Shown: piece after piece, positions 8,041-13,355 of the stretch
How positions within the stretch are numbered: position 1 is the stretch's first letter
Layout of the letters: the number at the start of each line of letters is the position of its first letter
NCBI GenBank assembly: GCA_001871435.1
Contig: MNVC01000007.1
Location: 1 to 26,887, forward strand
Length of the DNA stretch: 26,887 bases
Direction: 5' to 3'
Origin: Candidatus Magasanikbacteria bacterium CG1_02_32_51
GTDB lineage: Bacteria; Patescibacteriota; Patescibacteriia; Magasanikbacterales; UBA922
Notes under the pieces: generated by a model
Databases searched by the model: none
Told to the model about the DNA's origin: nothing
The model's input: the letters and a program-made list of their open reading frames with translations, nothing else
Translations under genes and position numbers: made by a program

Positions 8041-8103
8041 GTAAAGTTTGTTTTAATGTTTTAATGTTTTTATAAATAGAGATAAAGAGATAAATAGAGA
8101 TAA
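8041..8103. repeat. Degenerate tandem repeat upstream of the 8146 gene
   Basis: TTTTAATGTTTTAATGTTTTTATAAA is followed by TAAATAGAGATAAAGAGATAAATAGAGATAA: short repeats of about 8-10 nt with a few substitutions. No ORF. Two TATAAT sequences follow at 8112-8117 and 8131-8136. Confidence 0.5.
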
Positions 8104-8111
8104 TTTTTTAG

Positions 8112-8117
8112 TATAAT
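8112..8117 (+). promoter_or_regulatory. Possible -10 box for the 8146 gene
   Basis: TATAAT at 8112 lies 29 nt before the ATG at 8146; a second TATAAT at 8131 is too close for a normal leader. No -35 box stands out, so this is a weak call. Confidence 0.35.
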
Positions 8118-8145
8118 CAACATAAACCATTATAATCAGTGTTTT

Positions 8146-8847
8146 ATGAAGGAAAAAGCTATACAACATACACTCAATATTTTTAAGCAAGTATATCGTA
8201 ACTTGCCACCTTTGGTTGATATAAAAGTACGTGAACAAATGAGAGATAAAATTGAAGAAGTAGTAGAAAATAGCCAGTTAACCTTGAGAGAATTAGAAGA
8301 TTTTATGATTTTTTATGGCAAGAAAATATGGCCGTTTGTTCAAGCTTTTGAAGATATTTATCATCTTTACCATGAGAAGTTGTCCGAGAAAATTTTTTTA
8401 CAAAAAGCGTCCAAGAAAATTACCAAAAAATATATTTTGATGAAAGAAACTGGGGTGAAATTTGTTGATCTTTTTAGTGGAGCTGTACATCATTTTTTTG
8501 ATTATGAAGACAAAATGGAATTGTCAGAATTATTGATTTCTTTGAAAAAAGATATTAGACAACATGCTATACAGGCAGTTATGACCCATGAAAAAGAAAA
8601 TTATGAAATGAAAATAAATAAATATGGGCAGATGGTAAAAGATATCAATTTGGTGATTGAAGATCTTCACAAATTTGCCAATGAAGAAAAAGACAGAGAT
8701 TTTGTTGATGATATTTTGGATAAAACTAGGACCATTGAATATAGCTTGGCTTTCTTAGGTCCAAAAATTAGTTATGGAGAAATAATGGATTTGCCAGAAT
8801 ATTATTTGGGGAAGAAGGAAGAGAAGAAGATGAGAAGAATAATTTAA
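8146..8847 (+). CDS. Conserved-looking helical protein of unknown function
   Basis: 233 residues, rich in Lys, Glu and hydrophobics in amphipathic helical patterns throughout. There is no signal peptide, membrane helix or recognised catalytic motif. Notable local sequences are NLPPLVDIKVREQMRDKIEE (residues 19-38), FVDLFSGAVHHFFDYEDKMEL (about 107-127) and a C-terminal LPEYYLGKKEEKKMRR. The single HH pair is not in a known metal motif. The composition suggests an all-alpha cytoplasmic protein. It has its own A/T-rich upstream region and a strong terminator, so it is a separate unit. I do not recognise a family. Confidence 0.7.
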   Translation: MKEKAIQHTLNIFKQVYRNLPPLVDIKVREQMRDKIEEVVENSQLTLRELEDFMIFYGKKIWPFVQAFEDIYHLYHEKLSEKIFLQKASKKITKKYILMKETGVKFVDLFSGAVHHFFDYEDKMELSELLISLKKDIRQHAIQAVMTHEKENYEMKINKYGQMVKDINLVIEDLHKFANEEKDRDFVDDILDKTRTIEYSLAFLGPKISYGEIMDLPEYYLGKKEEKKMRRII

Positions 8848-8859
8848 AATTAAAACAAA

Positions 8860-8887
8860 AAATAGTCTTGATTAAGACTATTTTTTT
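8860..8887. terminator. Bidirectional intrinsic terminator between convergent genes
   Basis: AAATAGTCTT-GATT-AAGACTATTT is a perfect 10-bp stem with a 4-nt loop, T-rich on the right and A-rich on the left. It lies between the 8146 gene (plus) and the kinase ending at 8891 (minus), so it can stop transcription from both sides. Confidence 0.9.
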
Positions 8888-8890
8888 ATT

Positions 8891-9859
8891 TTATATTTTT
8901 TTTGGTTGTACATCTGATTTTTCTTTGAGTAATTTTTTCAGTTGTCCTTCGTTTAGCAGACCATTTTGTGAACCAAATTTTTGGATGACTGCTGAGGCAT
9001 TGGCTGTGCCCCAAACCATTGCTTCGGTGATATTGTGTTTGGAAATAATAGCTGATAAAAAAGCACTAGTATAAGCATCACCAGCCCCTGTTTTGGCTAT
9101 CATCTTTACCTTATAACTTGGCATAAAATATTTTTCTTGGCCATCAAAAGTATAAGAGCCATTTTCGTTGTCTGTAATTACAACTGTCTTTGCTCCAAGA
9201 CTGTATAATGAGGATAATAATTTTTTTGGTGGTTGTGTTTCCCCGACAAGTTTTATAGCTTCTTCTTTGTTTACAAACAAGATATCAGTGTGTGGAATAA
9301 TTTGTTTTATTTTGTCAGTAGCTTTGTTTATTTGGTAAGAACCTGGATTTACAGCTAGTTTGATATCAGGATTTTTTTTCAGATGATCTATGAGTTTATC
9401 TTGGATTTTTTCAAATGTTTTTCCTAAAGAAGTGTAATAGATCCACTTGGTTTTTGGTAATTTTGGGAAAGTGTAGTTTCTTTTGGCGTGGTAAGAAAGT
9501 ATAGTTCTTTCACCACAGTAATTAAGAACTATTGAATAGCGAGTGTCATTATTTTTGATTCTTTTTACTAGGTCTATATCTACACCTGCTTTTTTTAGTT
9601 CATGCTTGATAATATGTCCATTGATATCATCTCCTAACTCAGTAATTATTGCAGTTTTTTGTCCAAATTTTCTGACACCAACAGCTACATTGGCAGCATT
9701 ACCACCAACTGATTGAGCGGTATTATTTATTGGAGTTTTTTCAGCGTAATTGAAACAAAGTAATTTTTTGTTTTTTGTGAGACTACAAGTATTTTGGTCT
9801 TCTTCCAAAATTAGAAAAGTGTCAAAAGTAGAGTCGCCTATGGTGATAAGATCAAACAT
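8891..9859 (-). CDS. PfkB-family sugar/nucleoside kinase
   Basis: 322 residues, typical of the family. N-terminal ITIGDSTFDTFL is followed by the first PfkB signature around VGGNAANVAVGVRKFG (51-66). NKEEA lies at 197-201 and the second signature at AKTGAGDAYTSAFLSAI (255-271), with GAGD at 258-261 giving the anion hole and catalytic base D261. The enzyme transfers phosphate from ATP to a hydroxymethyl group of a sugar or nucleoside. The sequence alone does not separate ribokinase, adenosine/nucleoside kinase and fructokinase. The pentose enzymes rpiB and rpe upstream on the same strand make ribose or a nucleoside plausible. It starts 3 nt after the stop of the membrane-protein gene, so the two are almost certainly co-transcribed. 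Confidence 0.87.
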   Translation of the reverse strand: MFDLITIGDSTFDTFLILEEDQNTCSLTKNKKLLCFNYAEKTPINNTAQSVGGNAANVAVGVRKFGQKTAIITELGDDINGHIIKHELKKAGVDIDLVKRIKNNDTRYSIVLNYCGERTILSYHAKRNYTFPKLPKTKWIYYTSLGKTFEKIQDKLIDHLKKNPDIKLAVNPGSYQINKATDKIKQIIPHTDILFVNKEEAIKLVGETQPPKKLLSSLYSLGAKTVVITDNENGSYTFDGQEKYFMPSYKVKMIAKTGAGDAYTSAFLSAIISKHNITEAMVWGTANASAVIQKFGSQNGLLNEGQLKKLLKEKSDVQPKKI

Positions 9860-9862
9860 ATA

Positions 9863-10186
9863 TTATTGTTTTTTATATTTACCAAGAGTCTTTATTCTCT
9901 TGAGCTCATTGGTATCATATTTATGAAGACCAAGATATATTTCTATAAATTCTACGAGTGAGGCTAATCCAAGGCCAGCACTAACTGTCATAAAGACAAC
10001 ATTGTTTATATATAGAGCATAAACAAAGAGACAAACCGAGCCGACAAAAAAGACTAAGTCTTGTCGGCGTTCTACTTCTAGAAAGACAGCATAAGTAGTG
10101 AGGACAACTCCTAGAGCAGCAATAACATAAATAATAGTTTCTAAGGTACTACTTGGTAAATTTGGTAAAAGATTGGTTAGAAACAT
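9863..10186 (-). CDS. Small membrane protein with three hydrophobic helices
   Basis: 107 residues. Three hydrophobic segments lie at about 15-35 (LETIIYVIAALGVVLTTYAVF), 43-60 (LVFFVGSVCLFVYALYI) and 62-84 (NVVFMTVSAGLGLASLVEFIEIY), with a basic C-terminal tail (LKRIKTLGKYKKQ). The size and triple-helix layout resemble half-transporters such as SemiSWEET or CBU_0592-like proteins, but I cannot assign either. The tight coupling (3 nt) to the PfkB kinase suggests it could help bring in or hold the kinase's substrate at the membrane; this is inference. No Shine-Dalgarno; the start context is AATATATG. Confidence 0.72.
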   Translation of the reverse strand: MFLTNLLPNLPSSTLETIIYVIAALGVVLTTYAVFLEVERRQDLVFFVGSVCLFVYALYINNVVFMTVSAGLGLASLVEFIEIYLGLHKYDTNELKRIKTLGKYKKQ

Positions 10187-10257
10187 ATATTTTGTTTAGT
10201 TGATAATTCAACTATAGTATAGCAGAATTTTGTTTGGATGTTAAATATATTGATCTT

Positions 10258-10326
10258 ACTTTTTGGAACCAAAAAGTAACAATCCAGACTAGTCGGGACA
10301 AACAGCTTTTCCCCTCAAACTCCCCG
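10258..10326. repeat. Dispersed repeat, short copy (ACTTTTTGG...CTCCCCG)
   Basis: Its left end is the palindrome ACTTTTTGG-AA-CCAAAAAGT (10258-10277). Its right end, 10299-10326, has one mismatch over 28 nt to 16565-16592. The left end likewise recurs at 16468-16492. The copy at 16468-16592 carries about 56 nt more in the middle. Confidence 0.75.
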
Positions 10327-10334
10327 TGGTTATT

Positions 10335-10369
10335 AAAAAATGCTAGTTTTTAAAACTAACATTTTTTAA
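10335..10369 (-). terminator. Intrinsic terminator of the thioredoxin reductase gene
   Basis: On the minus strand AAAAAATGTTAGTTTT / AAAACTAGCATTTTTT forms a long A/T-rich hairpin with one mismatch, 12 nt past the stop codon and ending in six T residues. The symmetry would also let it act on the opposite strand. Confidence 0.75.
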
Positions 10370-10381
10370 TTTAAGTATTTA

Positions 10382-11350
10382 TTACTCTTCCCACTTGTTG
10401 ATGTATTCAATAGCACTGAGTACAGCTGTAACACCTTGTCCTGCAGAAATGACGATTTGTTTGTAAGGAATATTGGTAACATCCCCAGCAGCAAAGATAC
10501 CTTTGCAAGTAGTTTGGCATTTGATGTCCACCTCTATTTCGCCAAGAGAATTTTTGGTGCCACAAGTCACAAAATTAGAGTTTGGTGTCATACCAATATG
10601 AACCATAAGGCCATCTAAGGCAATTTGTTTTTCTTCGTTGGTGGATTGATCTAGATATTTTATATTTTCTAAATTAGTTTTACCTAAGATTTCTTTGGTA
10701 TTGGCATTGTAAATTATTTCAACGTTTTTTAATTTTTTTACTTTGTTGACTAAGATTGTCTCAGCTTTTGGAAAACCTCCCAATGTTTCTTGAGTATTTG
10801 GATATTTGGTAATTAGATAAACCTTTTTGGCAATTTCAGCCATCATTAATGCTGATTCTAGGGCGGCATTTCCGGCGCCGATTGTAGCTGTGATTTTGTT
10901 TTTGAAAAGTGGACCATCACAAACGGTACAATAAGTTACACCGCGACCACGAAGTTCTGTTTCTCCTGGCAGGTTCAAGTTTTTGGGATGGATACCACTA
11001 GCAATAATTACAGCCTTGGCTTTGTATTGTTTTTCTTCTTCTAAAAAATTTTTGGCAGTGACTGTGTGATAGTTTTTTTCTTGTTTTATTGCTGTGACTG
11101 AATATCCTTCTTCAATTTTTACATTGTAAGATTGAATATGCTTATAAAAATTTTGGGCTAGTTCATAACCTGTTATATCAATAATACCTGGCCAATTGTT
11201 GACGTCTCCAGAAAGGGCTACCTCGCCACCAATATCTTTGGTTACCACAACAAAATTCAAGTTACGACGAGAAGCATAAATAGCAGCAGCACTGCCAGCG
11301 GCAGCCGCTCCAATGATGACTAAATCAAGGATTTCTTCTTTATTTTCCAT
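10382..11350 (-). CDS. Thioredoxin reductase-like flavoprotein (AhpF-like C-terminal half)
   Basis: 322 residues, the usual TrxB length. The FAD-binding N-terminus is VIIGAAAAGSAAAIYASRR (residues 11-29; the middle Gly of GxGxxG is Ala). The redox CxxC is C141-C144 in YCTVCDGPLF. The nucleotide-binding loop is ATIGAGNAALESALMMA, and the FAD C-terminal motif is GIFAAGDVTNIPYKQIV. In NADPH-dependent TrxB the pyridine domain carries an HRRxxxR motif; here the matching stretch is VYLITKYPNTQETLGG, and the region downstream resembles AhpF. I therefore infer NADH preference and reduction of thioredoxin or glutaredoxin-like proteins. It lies on the same strand as rpe and rpiB but is separated from rpe by a repeat-bearing gap. 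Confidence 0.88.
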   Translation of the reverse strand: MENKEEILDLVIIGAAAAGSAAAIYASRRNLNFVVVTKDIGGEVALSGDVNNWPGIIDITGYELAQNFYKHIQSYNVKIEEGYSVTAIKQEKNYHTVTAKNFLEEEKQYKAKAVIIASGIHPKNLNLPGETELRGRGVTYCTVCDGPLFKNKITATIGAGNAALESALMMAEIAKKVYLITKYPNTQETLGGFPKAETILVNKVKKLKNVEIIYNANTKEILGKTNLENIKYLDQSTNEEKQIALDGLMVHIGMTPNSNFVTCGTKNSLGEIEVDIKCQTTCKGIFAAGDVTNIPYKQIVISAGQGVTAVLSAIEYINKWEE

Positions 11351-11447
11351 AATAATTTTATTAATTTTGATTCGTCAGCTAATGGAGATAAATCCATGCT
11401 TGACGGCAGACATGTTTATTAAATAAAAATGTTTATCTTAGGAAAGA

Positions 11448-11466
11448 TCCTGAACTAAATTCAGGA
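11448..11466. repeat. Dispersed palindrome TCCTGAA-CTAAA-TTCAGGA
   Basis: Same 19-nt hairpin as 5200-5218, also preceded by (A)GAAAGA and followed by TGACG. It lies in the gap between the rpe-like gene and trxB. A third copy at 18227-18245 abuts the HAD gene. Confidence 0.75.
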
Positions 11467-11512
11467 TGACGATTTAATTTTTAAATTTTTATACTCCGAT
11501 TCTATATTTTAT

Positions 11513-12163
11513 TTACTTTTTAGTCAAACTGTTGATAAATTTATTCATATTTTTGATATTATCAGCGGGTTTGTTTTTATTGCCAAAAATAGCACTACCT
11601 GGACAAATAGCATCTACGCCTGAAATTATAATTTTTTCTAGATTTTTTTCATTGACTCCACCATCCAATTCTACAAATATTTTTGGATATTTGGTTTTGA
11701 ATTTTTTGATATTGTTCAAAACTTTTGGTAATAATTTTTGTCCTTGTTTACCAGGATGAACACCCATAAACATCACACCTTTTATTTCACTTATGTATTC
11801 ATCTAAGGTTTTTATATTAGTCTCAGGGTTGAGCACAATTCCTATTTCCCAGTTATAAGCATGTAAAGTAGATAAAATATCATGTAGATTTTTGACAGAT
11901 TCAAAATGTACTAGTATTTTTTTGATTTGTTTTACTTTTTGCCATTTTTTTAGCTCTTTGAGTGGATCATTAACCATCAAGTGTAACTCTGCTTCTATTT
12001 TACAATATTTGGTAATAGTTTTTGGATCACTAACAGTTTTATTATCAACAAAAATACCATCAGCCAAGTCTATTTGGACTCGTGAGACAGATTTGTTGAT
12101 GGATTGAATTTGATTTTTTAATTCTTGGGAAGTTCGGACGAGGATAGAGGGAATTATCAGCAT
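11513..12163 (-). CDS. rpe: Ribulose-phosphate 3-epimerase-like protein
   Basis: 216 residues from the ATG at 12163; an upstream in-frame TTG at 12181 would add six residues, but the family's beta-strand 1 starts at MLIIPSILV. The enzyme interconverts ribulose-5-P and xylulose-5-P as a TIM barrel. Seen: PSIL near the N-terminus, VQIDLADGIFVDN, ELHLMV, VHFES, MGVHPGKQGQ, VELDGGV and CPGSAIFG, all in Rpe order. Two deviations: the first metal-binding His of the usual HxD...DG is Gln (VQID), and the usual SVNPGFGGQ is GVHPGKQGQ. The other ligands (Asp of QID, His of ELHL, Asp of LDGG) are retained. Rpe is the most likely function, but a related pentose- or hexose-phosphate epimerase is possible. 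Confidence 0.78.
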   Translation of the reverse strand: MLIIPSILVRTSQELKNQIQSINKSVSRVQIDLADGIFVDNKTVSDPKTITKYCKIEAELHLMVNDPLKELKKWQKVKQIKKILVHFESVKNLHDILSTLHAYNWEIGIVLNPETNIKTLDEYISEIKGVMFMGVHPGKQGQKLLPKVLNNIKKFKTKYPKIFVELDGGVNEKNLEKIIISGVDAICPGSAIFGNKNKPADNIKNMNKFINSLTKK

Positions 12164-12254
12164 AAAATATTTTAATAACAAATTTTAAAGCTCAAATGAC
12201 AAATCAATTACAAATTATTAAATGACAAAAATTTTGAAATTATTTTTTTGGGTT

Positions 12255-12287
12255 TGATTCCTCCCAAGGCGGACAAGTTGAAATTTG
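12255..12287. repeat. 33-bp exact dispersed repeat, copy 1
   Basis: TGATTCCTCCCAAGGCGGAC...GAAATTTG is identical at 20762-20794. The A/T-rich flanks of both copies share weaker similarity (AAATGACAAATCAA). Copy 1 fills the gap between rpiB and rpe. Confidence 0.8.
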
Positions 12288-12330
12288 GATTTAGTAATTT
12301 GGATTTTTTTACTTCAAAAACGAATAAGTT

Positions 12331-12783
12331 TTATTTTTCATTTTTTTCGACCTTCTGTAGTCTGCGTACGTGTCTATCATCGCCACTAAATTCTGTGTCT
12401 AACCATTTTTTGGTAATTGCCATGGCGTGTTCGTCGGAAGATAAGTGAGCAGCCAGAGCTAAAACATTGGTATTATCATCAGTCATCATAGTTTCGGCTA
12501 CAGCAATATTGTAACCAACACCACAACGGATGCCTTTCGTTTTGTTTACTGCCATACTGACGCCGATGCCATTTTTGCAAATCACAATGCCACGGGCGTC
12601 ATCTTCCACTACTTTGCGAGCGAGAGGTATGACATAATCTGGATAGTCATCGTCCTCTACATGTTCATAAGGGCCTAAATCTTCTATTTTTAGGCTTAAT
12701 TCATTTTCTATATAACGAATTAAACGTTTTTTTAGATTGTAGCCACCATGATCTGAGGCTATATAAAGTTTTTTTGAGTACAT
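12331..12783 (-). CDS. rpiB: Ribose-5-phosphate isomerase B
   Basis: 150 residues, the normal length for RpiB/LacAB. The enzyme interconverts ribose-5-P and ribulose-5-P. Seen: IASDHGGYNLKK (9-20), DYPDY (46-50), the active-site Cys C69 in GIVICKNGIGVSMAVNKTKGIR, TNVLALAAH and the C-terminal DDRHVRRLQKVEK that binds phosphate. Differences from the E. coli form: the His that aids ring opening in the HNDTNVLA motif is replaced (DDNTNVLA), and GTG after the Cys is KNG. LacA-type relatives also vary at the His. It heads a minus-strand run with rpe and trxB, consistent with the non-oxidative pentose phosphate pathway. Confidence 0.85.
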   Translation of the reverse strand: MYSKKLYIASDHGGYNLKKRLIRYIENELSLKIEDLGPYEHVEDDDYPDYVIPLARKVVEDDARGIVICKNGIGVSMAVNKTKGIRCGVGYNIAVAETMMTDDNTNVLALAAHLSSDEHAMAITKKWLDTEFSGDDRHVRRLQKVEKNEK

Positions 12784-12857
12784 ATATTGGTTAATTGGAT
12801 TATGGTTTAATTAGTTTGTTGTTATTTATATTGTAACATAGCAGGCAGAATAAGCAA

Positions 12858-12900
12858 AGAAGTTTATAAAGTTTGTAAAGTTGAAAAGTTCATAAAGTAT
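12858..12900. repeat. Degenerate tandem repeat
   Basis: AAGTTTATAAAGTTTGTAAAGTTGAAAAGTTCATAAAGT: about four units of roughly 9-10 nt ending in AAAGTT. It lies between the start of rpiB and the ileS promoter. Non-coding. Confidence 0.55.
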
Positions 12901-12930
12901 TTGGCTTAATGATTTTTTAATTTCAAGTCC

Positions 12931-12958
12931 TTGACTTTTTATCTAAAATTAGTATAAT
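12931..12958 (+). promoter_or_regulatory. Promoter of the T-box/ileS transcript
   Basis: TTGACT (12931-12936) and TATAAT (12953-12958) with a 16-nt spacer. The predicted start near 12965 places the whole T-box leader in the transcript. Confidence 0.8.
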
Positions 12959-12964
12959 ACTAAT

Positions 12965-13184
12965 ACAATATCTAAAAGCGTTATTACCTGTTATCAACAG
13001 GGAGTCCTCCTATAAAAAAGCTACGGCGGACATGCTAAGAGAAGAAACCTCGCCTTTCACAAAAATCGGGGAAGTAGAACTCTTCGGGTAAGCCCGTAAC
13101 AGCAGTCAGTAAGCGCCGCATATGTGGAAGTGAGATGGTACCGCCCGACAAAAGGGTTCTCACAGACTGCATTGGCGTTTTTTT
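12965..13184 (+). promoter_or_regulatory. T-box leader controlling ileS
   Basis: The T-box sequence TGGTACCGCC is at 13136-13145. It is flanked exactly as in a T-box antiterminator: stem A1 GTGAGA (13130-13135) with TCTCAC (13158-13163), the seven-nt bulge TGGTACC (13136-13142) whose UGG pairs with the tRNA acceptor end, and stem A2 GCCC (13143-13146) with GGGT (13154-13157). A T run at 13178-13184 after TTGGCG suggests transcription attenuation; AAGCGCCG (near 13111) can pair with TGGCGTTT. Uncharged tRNA-Ile should favour expression of ileS. Stem I and the specifier could not be settled by hand. Candidate Ile codons are ATC in the loop of CCTGTT-ATC-AACAGG (about 12987-13001) and ATC near 13066. 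Confidence 0.82.
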
Positions 13185-13312
13185 AATTTAGGAATTTTAA
13201 ATTTCGAATTTTGAAACAATTTTAAATTTTTGAATGAATCAATTTTGAAGTTAATTTAAAATTAGATCATTAAAAAATTGTTTTAAAATTTAAAATTCCT
13301 AAATTAAAAATT
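13184..13312. repeat. AT-rich inverted-repeat element, copy 1 (within the ileS leader)
   Basis: The left arm TTTAGGAATTTTAAATTTCG...AAACAATTTT (13186-13222) and right arm AAAATTGTTTTAAAATTTAAAATTCCTAAATT (about 13274-13306) are near-complementary around about 50 nt. A related element lies at 22737-22866. It sits between the T-box terminator and the ileS start codon, so it is transcribed only on readthrough. Confidence 0.7.
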
Positions 13313-13355
13313 TTGCTACAAAACTTTATTTAAATCACTAAACTACTTTGCTACT

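Noticed and set aside
12164..12181. TTG start extending the rpe-like protein by six residues
   Set aside because: The ATG at 12163 matches the family's N-terminal beta-strand; the extension is A/T-rich and unlike the family.
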